Below, piece by piece: positions 1-6,768 of a DNA stretch of 16,868 nucleotides; position 1 is the stretch's first letter, and every line of letters begins with the position of its first letter. Under the pieces are notes generated by a model. It saw only the letters and a program-made list of their open reading frames with translations. It made no database searches and was not told the DNA's origin. A program made the translations under genes and the position numbers. Source of the DNA: JAPLXD01 sp041661585 (GTDB lineage: Bacteria; Patescibacteriota; Minisyncoccia; Moranbacterales; UBA11712); contig JBAZUC010000012.1 of NCBI GenBank assembly GCA_041661585.1, forward strand, positions 1-16,868. Direction: 5' to 3'.

Positions 1-720
1 TTCGGAAATGGCCTTTTTCTCTTCAGCGCTATAGGCCGCTTTTTCGCTCACGATCAACTTTTCGCCTTCGCGGTCAATGTCGATCACTTTCACTTGCATT
101 TCGGTGCCGATATATGAGCGCAGTTTCTCAAGGATCTTTCCTTTCTCGCCTTCTTCGACGCGGGGATAGTGTTCGTTGGAAAGTTGGGAAACGGGCAAAA
201 ACCCGGTGATGCCGTTCACCTCAACAATGAGCCCGCCCTTGTCCGCGTCCAAAATTTTGGTGGAAAATACGGCTTCTTCAGCTTGTTTTTCTTCAAGATC
301 GAGCCAGGCTTTTTCAATCGAGGCTTCGCGCACGGAAAGTTCGATATATCCGTCGTCGTTTTCCATGTCGGTGACCGTCGCGGTGACAGAATCGCCAACT
401 TTCAGCTTGTCGGTCGTTCCGAGTCCGTCTTTTATCTCTTTTCCAAGAACGATACCTGTTCCAAAAACTCCAAGGTCGAGATAGACGGCGTTTGACCCAA
501 TTTCAAGCACTGTGCCTTCGATCACATCGCCTTCTTTAGGGAAAACAATTTTTGTTTGGTTCAAAAAATCCGCCATCGTTGAAGCGGGTTCGGTTGATTC
601 TTCAGCCACAGCCGAAGAGTCTTGGACTATTTCTTTCGACTTAATCGTGGTTTCTTCTTTTTTCTCTTCCGAAACTTTGTCGACCTCTTTCGCCAGGGTG
701 TCGTAAATGTTGTCCATCAT
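1..720 (-). CDS. rpsA: 30S ribosomal protein S1, 5' part (runs off left edge)
   Basis: Translating the minus strand from the ATG at 720 gives an uninterrupted 240-codon frame to the window edge, so the 3' part is missing. S1 binds mRNA through tandem OB-fold (S1) domains and helps bring it to the 30S subunit. Residues 1 to about 48 form a low-complexity acidic/lysine-rich leader. The first S1 domain spans about 62-132 (EGDVIEGTVLEIGSNAVYLDL core, then ELSVREA). A second begins near 148 and contains GLIVEVNGITGFLPVSQL, followed by a KVIDID and KLIVSEK strand pair. Two adjacent ATGs (720 and 717) are possible starts. Another is the Met at residue 49, just before the first domain. The promoter at 757-785 fits the 720 start. 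There is no Shine-Dalgarno sequence. The total number of S1 domains cannot be seen. Confidence 0.9.
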   Translation of the reverse strand, partial: MMDNIYDTLAKEVDKVSEEKKEETTIKSKEIVQDSSAVAEESTEPASTMADFLNQTKIVFPKEGDVIEGTVLEIGSNAVYLDLGVFGTGIVLGKEIKDGLGTTDKLKVGDSVTATVTDMENDDGYIELSVREASIEKAWLDLEEKQAEEAVFSTKILDADKGGLIVEVNGITGFLPVSQLSNEHYPRVEEGEKGKILEKLRSYIGTEMQVKVIDIDREGEKLIVSEKAAYSAEEKKAISE

Positions 721-756
721 GGGATTAATGGTTAGGTTAATGATTAATACTAAAAA

Positions 757-785
757 AGTATAATATATATTGATAATTTTGGCAA
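757..785 (-). promoter_or_regulatory. Sigma70-type promoter for rpsA
   Basis: On the minus strand TTGCCA (785-780) and TATACT (762-757) are separated by exactly 17 bases. This predicts transcription starting near 750, giving a leader of about 30 bases before the rpsA ATG at 720. Confidence 0.7.
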
Positions 786-800
786 GGGTTGGGGTTTTGG

Positions 801-839
801 AAAAGAAAAAACGGGCAGCTGCTGATGCGAACTACCCGT
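801..839 (-). terminator. Rho-independent terminator after the EamA gene
   Basis: Read on the minus strand, ACGGGTAG (839-832) pairs with CTGCCCGT (818-811) as an 8-bp stem with one G-U pair and a 13-base loop. A run of six T, then C and four more T, follows at once. It lies 26 bases past the stop codon of the EamA-family gene. Confidence 0.8.
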
Positions 840-864
840 CCCGGAAATATATTGCGCTGAGCGC

Positions 865-1284
865 TCATTTCCAGCTTACCAAAATCAATCCTCCGCCAGC
901 CATGGCGACTCCGAGCCATTGCCAGATTGAGAGCGGGAAAATAAAAAAGTTACTGATCACCGCTGCCAATATTGGGAACATCCCGGAGATTAACAAAACC
1001 AGAAACGTTTCCTGTTGGGACGCATCTTTGAATGCATAGAGAATGAACCAAAATCCTCCCGCTGACAAGAAGGCCATTACAGACGCGTTGATCGCGGAGT
1101 CGGTAGTTACCTTTTTGAAGTCGCCGATTCCGCTCATAATTGCAACGAGCGCCAAGATGATAAAGGCGAGAGTTTCAAACAGCAGATTGATTTTCTCGCC
1201 GTGAATTTTGCCTGCTCGCTCTCCGAAAAATCCGTAGGTGCTCCACATTGCCAAAGCCACAAGACTCGCAATTTTCCAGTTCAT
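865..1284 (-). CDS. EamA/DMT-family transporter, single-domain (half-size)
   Basis: A 139-residue integral membrane protein with five predicted hydrophobic segments (about 4-21, 32-52, 63-85, 92-114 and 120-138). The last two are joined by a short loop and end in IWQWLGVAMAGGGLILVSWK, the usual closing helix of an EamA domain. Full DMT exporters have two such domains (about 300 residues). This has one, like small single-domain members that act as dimers. The substrate cannot be read from sequence. The start is fixed by a strong Shine-Dalgarno sequence (AAGGGGG, 1298-1292) seven bases before the ATG. The gene stands alone, with its own promoter (1358-1386) and terminator (801-839). A hairpin at 1296-1319 overlaps the edge of the Shine-Dalgarno sequence. 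Confidence 0.75.
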   Translation of the reverse strand: MNWKIASLVALAMWSTYGFFGERAGKIHGEKINLLFETLAFIILALVAIMSGIGDFKKVTTDSAINASVMAFLSAGGFWFILYAFKDASQQETFLVLLISGMFPILAAVISNFFIFPLSIWQWLGVAMAGGGLILVSWK

Positions 1285-1295
1285 GCGTATTCCCC

Positions 1296-1319
1296 CTTGA
1301 TAAGTTAGGCTTATTCAAG
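1296..1319 (-). promoter_or_regulatory. Leader hairpin touching the EamA gene ribosome-binding site
   Basis: On the minus strand CTTGAATAAG (1319-1310) pairs with CTTATCAAG (1304-1296), nine pairs with one bulged A and a 5-base loop. The 3' arm includes the first bases of the AAGGGGG ribosome-binding site. Folding could reduce ribosome access. This is an inference from base pairing only. Confidence 0.4.
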
Positions 1320-1357
1320 CCATTATTTGTCAATTTACATCATAACTGTAATGCGTA

Positions 1358-1386
1358 ATTTTAGCGCCGATTTATGCAAATGTCAA
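1358..1386 (-). promoter_or_regulatory. Sigma70-type promoter for the EamA gene
   Basis: On the minus strand a perfect TTGACA (1386-1381) is followed after 17 bases by TAAAAT (1363-1358). The predicted start near 1350 gives a leader of about 66 bases. It overlaps nothing coding if the divergent hydrolase gene starts at 1472. Confidence 0.75.
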
Positions 1387-1409
1387 GTTTTGCGAAATGA
1401 GCAATGGGG

Positions 1410-1438
1410 TTGAATTTTTCTTACCCCTGTGCTATTAT
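1410..1438 (+). promoter_or_regulatory. Sigma70-type promoter for the MBL-fold hydrolase
   Basis: TTGAAT (1410-1415) and TATTAT (1433-1438) are 17 bases apart. Predicted transcription begins near 1445, 27 bases before the ATG at 1472. Because it lies inside the longer open frame starting at 1397, it argues that the shorter start is the real one. Confidence 0.65.
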
Positions 1439-1471
1439 TCTAATGTTAATAAATCCTCTTTATATAGCATT

Positions 1472-2143
1472 ATGACCATTCAATGGTACGGGCATTCGTG
1501 TTTCAAGATCTCGACCAAGCCTGACGGGCGCGGTTCGGGCGAGGATATCGTCATTTTCACCGATCCTTTCGACAAGGAAGTCGGACTTCGGCCTCCGCAG
1601 GGGCGGGCTGACATCGTCACTGTAAGCCATGATCATCATGACCACAACAATTCGGGTGCGCTCAAGGGCGAGCCGGCGGTCGTTGATCTGCCGGGAGAAT
1701 ATTCGATCAAAGGTGTTTCAATCACGGGAATAAGTTCATATCACGACAAAGTTCAAGGTGCCGAAAGAGGGCTCAATACGATTTTTGCGATCGAAAGCGA
1801 GGGAATCCGATTTTGCCATTTGGGAGATTTGGCGACCAGCCTTGATAAGAAGCAATTGGAAGAAGTGAATGGCGTGGATGTGTTGGCCGTGCCGGTGGGT
1901 GGAAACGGTTTCACCTTGGACGGAAAAGAAGCGAAAGCGGTGGTTGATCAGATCGAACCGAAAATAGTTTTGCTGATGCACTACAAAATCTCGGGGTCGA
2001 AAGTGAAAGTTGATGACGAAAAAAGTTTTTGTAAAGAAATCGGGACTTGCCCGAGAGAAAAAACAGCAAAGCTGATCCTCAAGAAAAAAGATCTCGAAGA
2101 GGCGGAAATGAAAGTGGTCATAATGGAGGCTTTAAGCAATTGA
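1472..2143 (+). CDS. MBL-fold metal-dependent hydrolase, UlaG-like
   Basis: A 223-residue soluble metallo-beta-lactamase-fold protein. The N-terminus MTIQWYGHSCFKI is the typical opening strand of the UlaG/Lactamase_B_3 group. The metal motif HxHxDH appears as HDHHDH at residues 53-58 (H53, H55, D57, H58). Later ligands are likely H116/D119 in FCHLGDL and H170 in LLMHY. Relatives hydrolyse phosphodiester or lactone bonds using one or two metal ions. The substrate here is unknown. An upstream in-frame ATG at 1397 would add 25 residues unlike the family, and its codons overlap the promoter, so 1472 is preferred. No clear Shine-Dalgarno sequence. It is separated from the next gene by a large palindrome. 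Confidence 0.85.
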   Translation: MTIQWYGHSCFKISTKPDGRGSGEDIVIFTDPFDKEVGLRPPQGRADIVTVSHDHHDHNNSGALKGEPAVVDLPGEYSIKGVSITGISSYHDKVQGAERGLNTIFAIESEGIRFCHLGDLATSLDKKQLEEVNGVDVLAVPVGGNGFTLDGKEAKAVVDQIEPKIVLLMHYKISGSKVKVDDEKSFCKEIGTCPREKTAKLILKKKDLEEAEMKVVIMEALSN

Positions 2144-2161
2144 ACTAGTTTTTTAAATTTA

Positions 2162-2231
2162 GGCTACGAATTACTAATCGCATACGAATATACCAATTCG
2201 TATATTGGTACCCGATTCGTATTTTGTAGCC
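2162..2231. repeat. 70-bp nested palindrome with four ACGAAT/ATTCGT units
   Basis: Three stems nest on one axis. GGCTACGAA (2162-2170) pairs with 2223-2231 with one G-U. ATACGAAT (2182-2189) pairs with ATTCGTAT (2215-2222). TACCAAT (2191-2197) pairs with ATTGGTA (2204-2210) around a 6-base loop. The hexamer ACGAAT or its complement occurs four times. No T-run follows, so it is not a classic terminator. It could be a small mobile palindromic element or an RNA structure ending 12 bases before the next start codon. Confidence 0.7.
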
Positions 2232-2242
2232 ATGGTTTGTAA

Positions 2243-2629
2243 ATGGATCTCAAAAACTATATCCACAAATTGCAGCAGAAGCCTGTCCACGAACGGAAAA
2301 GGATCGCAGTTATCGCGACGGCTGTCGGGTTTTTGGTTATCCTTTTAATCTGGGTCGTTTCTTTCAATGAGATGAACAAGTCGGTTGAGACTCAAGTCGA
2401 TCCGGCGTCGGCGAGCCTCAATGACCTCAAGGGCAATTTTCAAGACAATTTCCAGACAGGAAAAGATTCAATTCAAAACATGATGCAAGAACTGCCTGCC
2501 GAAAATGCAGGAGGAACGACAGGGACGGATAATAGCGCGGGAACGGCAGCGCCTGCTCCGAGTACGGATTCGATCCAAAATATGGATAATAATAATCAGA
2601 ATAAAGATAGCATTCCACAGCTGCCATAA
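2243..2629 (+). CDS. Small single-pass membrane protein, unknown function
   Basis: 128 residues. A basic N-terminus (QQKPVHERKR, residues 11-20) is followed by one strong hydrophobic helix (about 21-41). The remaining 85 residues are hydrophilic, rich in Asn, Gln, Ser, Asp and Gly and low in complexity, with the phrase DSIQNM occurring twice (about residues 75-80 and 108-113). The topology is predicted as cytoplasmic N-terminus with an outer, probably disordered tail. No family is recognised. It ends five bases before gyrA, so the two are probably co-transcribed. No Shine-Dalgarno sequence is visible before the ATG. Confidence 0.6.
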   Translation: MDLKNYIHKLQQKPVHERKRIAVIATAVGFLVILLIWVVSFNEMNKSVETQVDPASASLNDLKGNFQDNFQTGKDSIQNMMQELPAENAGGTTGTDNSAGTAAPAPSTDSIQNMDNNNQNKDSIPQLP

Positions 2630-2634
2630 AAAAT

Positions 2635-5067
2635 ATGGAAATCGGATACATAAAACCCAGAGAAATAACTTCAGAAATGAAGGAATCGTATCTTGCCTAT
2701 GCGATGAGCGTGATTGTTTCGCGCGCTCTTCCGGATGTGCGGGACGGAATGAAGCCGGTGCATCGCCGGATCCTTTTTGCGATGCGCGGGCTTGGACTCA
2801 CGCACAGCGCGAAATATAGAAAGTCGGCGCTGGTTGTTGGAGACGTGCTTGGAAAATACCATCCTCACGGCGACTTGGCGGTGTACAACACAATGGTGCG
2901 ACTTGCGCAGGATTTTTCGATGCGCTATCCTCTCGTGGACGGCCAGGGAAACTTCGGTTCGATGGACGGCGACAATGCGGCGGCGATGCGATATACCGAA
3001 GCCAAAATGACGAGCCTCGCGGAAGAAATGATGGCGGATATCGAAAAAGAAACAGTGGATTTTGTTCCCAACTATGATTCGTCCCGCCAGGAGCCGTCCG
3101 TCTTGCCGGCCAAAGTCCCCCAGCTTCTTCTCAACGGCACAATGGGAATCGCGGTCGGAATGGCGACGAGCATTCCTCCGCACAATCTCGGTGAATTGGT
3201 CGACGGCATAGCCTATCTCATCGAAAATCCCGATTGCGACGTGAAGGATTTGACCGAGTTCGTGAAGGGACCTGATTTTCCGACGGGCGGATCGATATAC
3301 AACCAAGCGGATATCGCGCAGACCTATCTTACCGGCCGCGGAAGTATTGTTTGCCGGGCCGAAACGGAAATCGTTGAGACAAAAAGCGGCCAATTCCAGA
3401 TCATTGTAACGGAGATGACCTATTCTTCGAACAAGGCGGCGATGATTGAGAAGATGGCGGATCTTGTGAAGGCTGGAAAGCTGGAAGGAATCAAGGATCT
3501 TCGCGACGAATCAGACAAAGACGGAGTGCGGATCGTGATTGAACTCAAGAAAGAAGCTTTTCCCAAGAAAGTTCTCAACAAACTCTTCACTCTCACGGAT
3601 CTTCAGAAATCGTTTCACGTGAATATGCTCGCGCTGGTTGATGGAATCGAGCCCAAAGTTCTGAATCTGAAAGCGATGCTTGAGTATTTCATCGCCCATC
3701 GCCAAGTCGTTGTCACGCGCCGGACGCAATATGAGCTTCGGATCGCGAAGGAGCGGGCGCATATTCTCGAAGGGCTCAAAAAAGCGCTTGATCACATTGA
3801 TGCGGTCATCGCTACTATCCGAAAATCGGCCACCAAAGAACTGGCTCATGCCAATTTGATGAAAAAATTCAAGCTTTCTGACAAGCAGGCGACGGCCATT
3901 CTTGAAATGCGCCTTCAAACTCTTGCGGGCCTTGAGCGCCAGAAAATCGAAGACGAGCTCAAAGAAAAAATGAAGCTGATCAAAGAGCTTGAAGATCTTC
4001 TCAAAAGTCCGAAGAAAATTTTGGGCGTTATCAAGACGGAACTGGCCGAGCTCAAAGAGAAATACGCGGATGAACGCCGGACAAGAGTGGTGAAGTCGGC
4101 CGTGGGAGAATTCAAGCAAGAAGATCTCATTCCGAACGAGGAGGCAATCATCGTTTTCACCGAGGACAACTATGTGAAAAGAATGAATCCCTCGCTCTAT
4201 CGCGTGCAAAGACGCGGCGGAAAAGGCGTGATCGGAGCGACAACCAAGGAAGATGACAAAATTGATATGGTGGTAAGCGCGATGACGCACGATGATCTTT
4301 TCTTTTTCACCAACACAGGAAAAGTTTTTCAGACCAAGGCCTATGAAATCCCGGTTTCTTCGCGAACAGCCAAGGGACAGGCCATTGTGAACTTTTTGCA
4401 GATATCTCCAGATGAAAAGATCACAGCAATCATCACCATCGGCAAAGATTCCGAGGCGAAATATCTTTTTATGGCGACGAAATTCGGGACGGTGAAGAAA
4501 ACAGCCATTGAAGATTTTGCCAAAGTCCGCCGGTCTGGTCTCATTGCTTTGAATTTGGCCAAAGATGATGAACTGCGCTGGATCGCGCCGACGACCGGAC
4601 GTGATGAGATCATCATCACCACTTCTGCCGGGCAAGCCATTCATTTCAAAGAAACGGATGTGCGCGGCATGGGCCGGACGGCCGCCGGCGTGCGCGGGGT
4701 CAATCTCAAAAAGGATGACGCGGTGGTCGGAATGGACGTGGTGCTCAAAAATCAGAAAGGCAATCAACTTTTGGTGTTGACGGAAAACGGATTTGGGAAA
4801 AGATCGGACATGAAATCATACAAAATCCAGCGTCGCGGCGGCAGCGGGATCAAAACGGCCAAAGTCACTCCAAAAACCGGAAAATTGGTTTGCGCTCATG
4901 TGATCAATCTCGACAATCTTGAAGCGGATCTCATCGCGTCGAGCGCGAAAGGCCAAATCATCCGCGTGCCCTTGAATACGATCTCTGTTCTTGGCCGCGC
5001 GACGCAAGGCGTACGCGTGATGCGCCTCAACGGCGACGACAAAATAGCCGCCACGGCGGTGTTGTAG
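2635..5067 (+). CDS. gyrA: DNA gyrase subunit A
   Basis: 810 residues, normal for a bacterial GyrA (E. coli 875). It forms the A2B2 gyrase, cutting and resealing DNA to add negative supercoils. The N-terminal breakage-reunion domain has the expected opening and the catalytic tyrosine Y120 in AAAMRYTEAKMT. The GyrA box QRRGGKG at residues 525-531 starts the DNA-wrapping C-terminal beta-pinwheel and identifies GyrA rather than ParC. A second copy, QRRGGSG, lies at 732-738. In the quinolone-resistance region, HPHGD is followed by Leu81, and Asn85 comes four residues later. These align with E. coli Ser83 and Asp87. The start follows the small membrane gene by five bases without a Shine-Dalgarno sequence. 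gyrB is not in the window. A terminator at 5095-5118 ends the unit. Confidence 0.97.
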   Translation: MEIGYIKPREITSEMKESYLAYAMSVIVSRALPDVRDGMKPVHRRILFAMRGLGLTHSAKYRKSALVVGDVLGKYHPHGDLAVYNTMVRLAQDFSMRYPLVDGQGNFGSMDGDNAAAMRYTEAKMTSLAEEMMADIEKETVDFVPNYDSSRQEPSVLPAKVPQLLLNGTMGIAVGMATSIPPHNLGELVDGIAYLIENPDCDVKDLTEFVKGPDFPTGGSIYNQADIAQTYLTGRGSIVCRAETEIVETKSGQFQIIVTEMTYSSNKAAMIEKMADLVKAGKLEGIKDLRDESDKDGVRIVIELKKEAFPKKVLNKLFTLTDLQKSFHVNMLALVDGIEPKVLNLKAMLEYFIAHRQVVVTRRTQYELRIAKERAHILEGLKKALDHIDAVIATIRKSATKELAHANLMKKFKLSDKQATAILEMRLQTLAGLERQKIEDELKEKMKLIKELEDLLKSPKKILGVIKTELAELKEKYADERRTRVVKSAVGEFKQEDLIPNEEAIIVFTEDNYVKRMNPSLYRVQRRGGKGVIGATTKEDDKIDMVVSAMTHDDLFFFTNTGKVFQTKAYEIPVSSRTAKGQAIVNFLQISPDEKITAIITIGKDSEAKYLFMATKFGTVKKTAIEDFAKVRRSGLIALNLAKDDELRWIAPTTGRDEIIITTSAGQAIHFKETDVRGMGRTAAGVRGVNLKKDDAVVGMDVVLKNQKGNQLLVLTENGFGKRSDMKSYKIQRRGGSGIKTAKVTPKTGKLVCAHVINLDNLEADLIASSAKGQIIRVPLNTISVLGRATQGVRVMRLNGDDKIAATAVL

Positions 5068-5094
5068 ATTTCTCTATCTTATATTATTTCGTAG

Positions 5095-5118
5095 AGACGT
5101 CCCATCGGGGCGTCTTTT
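5095..5118 (+). terminator. Rho-independent terminator after gyrA
   Basis: AGACGTCCC (5095-5103) pairs with GGGGCGTCT (5107-5115), nine pairs including one G-U, with a three-base loop and a short TTTT tail. It lies 27 bases after the gyrA stop codon. Confidence 0.85.
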
Positions 5119-5123
5119 CGCAT

Positions 5124-5152
5124 TTGTACTCTTTTCCTATTTATTGTAAAAT
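5124..5152 (+). promoter_or_regulatory. Possible promoter for the solute-binding protein gene
   Basis: TTGTAC (5124-5129) and TAAAAT (5147-5152) are 17 bases apart. The -35 element is weak and the -10 element good. It would give a leader of about 80 bases containing the alternative hairpins at 5187-5262. Confidence 0.45.
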
Positions 5153-5186
5153 TGAGGCATAGATAAACTTCAAAATAAAAATCCAA

Positions 5187-5262
5187 TTTACCCCGTTAGA
5201 AAATTTTAGAATAAATTTTTAGCGGGACGAAATAAAAAAATGAATATTTCTAATGGGGTGAA
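5187..5262 (+). promoter_or_regulatory. Alternative hairpins across the start of the solute-binding protein gene
   Basis: The arm at 5187-5202 (core ACCCCGTTAGAAA) can form a 16-bp stem, with two G-U pairs, with 5247-5262 (core TTTCTAATGGGGT), which lies inside codons 3-8. The same arm can instead pair with AAATTTTTAGCGGG ending at 5226, about 14 pairs with one bulge. The two folds exclude each other. In the long fold the ATG at 5240 sits in the loop. This may be a translational or folding switch, or a degraded copy of a dispersed palindrome. Confidence 0.5.
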
Positions 5263-6730
5263 CAAAAAAATATCAATTATTTTCTCTTTCGCTCTCATCC
5301 TATCAATGATTGTTCTTTCCGGATGCGGGTGCGCGAACAATTCGACGACGAGCTATGAAGTGCGCCTGGAAGCTTGGGGGCTTTTCGACGATTCGGATGT
5401 AATGGCGAGAACAATCAGCGAATACCAAAAAAGAAATCCGCGCGTGAAAGAGATCGTTTACAAAAAATTTACCGTTGATTCATATGAAAATGATCTGTTG
5501 GACGCGCTGGCGACGGGAAACGGACCGGATATTTTCCTTATCCACGATACCTGGATTTCAAAGCACGCTGACAAGCTGGCGCCCTCTCCGATTGACAATC
5601 TTTCAAGCAATCAGGCTCCCATTGTCACTCCTCTGCAAGTGACAGATCAATTCGCAGGCGTTGTTTTTTCTGATTTTGTCTCGGACGGGAAAGTCTTCGC
5701 CCTACCTCTTTCTGCGGATTCGCTCGCGCTCTACTATAACAAAGATCTGCTCAATCAAGCCGGGATAACGGCGCCTCCCGCGACATGGCTTGATTTTGAT
5801 GATGCGGTAAAAAAAATAACCCGTGTCGACGCTTTTGGAAACATCACGACTTCCGGCGCGGCCATGGGAATGTCAAGCGACGCGAGCGCCGGCACGGGGA
5901 AAATAAACCGGGCGACGGATATTTTGACGCTTCTCATGATGCAATCAGGCGCGGATATGATGAACTCGCAGACCAAGCAAGCCGCTTTTGCCGATTTCAC
6001 GAACGCGACCTATGAAAGCGAAATGCCTCCCGGCGAGTCGGCGTTGGCTTACTATACCAAATTTTCAAATCCCGCCAAAGCCGAATATTCATGGAATTCG
6101 CTCCAGCACAATTCGGTTGACAGCTTCATCGAAGGGCGCAGCGCGATGATGCTCAATTATTCCTGGCTCATCCCGAAGATTTCGGAACGGGCTCCGAAAC
6201 TCTCTTTTGGAGTTGCTAGGGTTCCGCAGAACAAAGACAAAGCCGGCAATGGGATGGTTATTGACTTTGCCAACTATTGGGCGTATGCGGTTTCTAAGAA
6301 CAAAACTCAGAACCAAGAAGCGGTGGCGATGGCCCAGCAAAGCAAGCATACTTATGCAACAGGCGACCAAAGAATTGCCGAAAGTTGGAAATTTATCCGA
6401 TATCTGACAATGCCGCAATCTTTCAGCGCGGATCTGCCGGTCGCGGCGGCCTCAAGCGAAAGCGCTGCTTTTGATCCGGCGGCGGAATATATCAAAAATC
6501 AAGCGAAACCCGCCGCGCGACGCGATCTCATTGAAAAGCAAAAGTCGGACATCTTGCTTGCCCCTTTCGTCGAAGGCAATCTCATCGCCAAAAGCTGGGC
6601 GCAACCCGACAATCTCGCGGTTGAGAAAATTTTCGATGGTTTGATCGATAATGTTGTTCTCAAAAATGAAAACATTCACGATGCGATGAAGCAAGCGCAA
6701 AACGCGGTGAATGTGCTGTTGAGAAAATGA
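5240..6730 (+). CDS. Extracellular solute-binding lipoprotein, SBP family 1 (MalE-like)
   Basis: 496 residues. The N-terminus has a basic stretch, a hydrophobic core and the lipobox VLSGC, so Cys29 should be lipidated and the protein anchored outside the membrane. The mature part shows hallmarks of ABC-type carbohydrate-binding proteins: GNGPDIFLIHDTW (about residues 94-106) and FALPLSADSLALYYNKDLLNQAGI followed by a TWLDFDDA helix. The ligand is unknown. No permease or ATPase gene lies nearby. The neighbours downstream are pilin-like genes, 28 bases away. The ATG at 5240 has no good Shine-Dalgarno sequence, and its first codons lie in an inverted repeat. GTG at 5258 is an alternative start that still leaves a full signal peptide. 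The inserts KTQNQEAVAMAQQSKHTYA and the C-terminal third fit the larger versions of this family. Confidence 0.85.
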   Translation: MNISNGVNKKISIIFSFALILSMIVLSGCGCANNSTTSYEVRLEAWGLFDDSDVMARTISEYQKRNPRVKEIVYKKFTVDSYENDLLDALATGNGPDIFLIHDTWISKHADKLAPSPIDNLSSNQAPIVTPLQVTDQFAGVVFSDFVSDGKVFALPLSADSLALYYNKDLLNQAGITAPPATWLDFDDAVKKITRVDAFGNITTSGAAMGMSSDASAGTGKINRATDILTLLMMQSGADMMNSQTKQAAFADFTNATYESEMPPGESALAYYTKFSNPAKAEYSWNSLQHNSVDSFIEGRSAMMLNYSWLIPKISERAPKLSFGVARVPQNKDKAGNGMVIDFANYWAYAVSKNKTQNQEAVAMAQQSKHTYATGDQRIAESWKFIRYLTMPQSFSADLPVAAASSESAAFDPAAEYIKNQAKPAARRDLIEKQKSDILLAPFVEGNLIAKSWAQPDNLAVEKIFDGLIDNVVLKNENIHDAMKQAQNAVNVLLRK

Positions 6731-6744
6731 TTTCCTTACAAATT

Positions 6745-6768
6745 ACGAATCTATACGAATGTACGAAT
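6745..6768. repeat. Three ACGAAT direct repeats over the pilin-fusion start
   Basis: TACGAAT occurs three times in 25 bases (hexamers at 6745-6750, 6755-6760 and 6763-6768). The ATG at 6759 is inside the second copy. The same hexamer makes up the palindrome at 2162-2231. Confidence 0.6.

Noticed and set aside
1397..1471. A longer start for the metallo-hydrolase, adding 25 residues
   Set aside because: The extension overlaps a good promoter (1410-1438) and has no family resemblance. The protein matches its family from residue MTIQWYGHSC at 1472.
2671..3393. A 240-codon minus-strand frame inside gyrA
   Set aside because: It is an antisense shadow of the conserved GyrA N-terminal domain, without a ribosome-binding site or recognisable domain.
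3511..4767. A 418-codon open frame on the minus strand inside gyrA
   Set aside because: It is antisense to a clear gyrA. Its composition (His-, Arg- and Phe-rich) is what mirrored gyrA codons produce, and no family or start signal is seen.
6745..6768. CRISPR-like array from the repeated ACGAAT units
   Set aside because: Units are six bases with 2-4 base spacers. There are no repeat-spacer dimensions and no cas genes.
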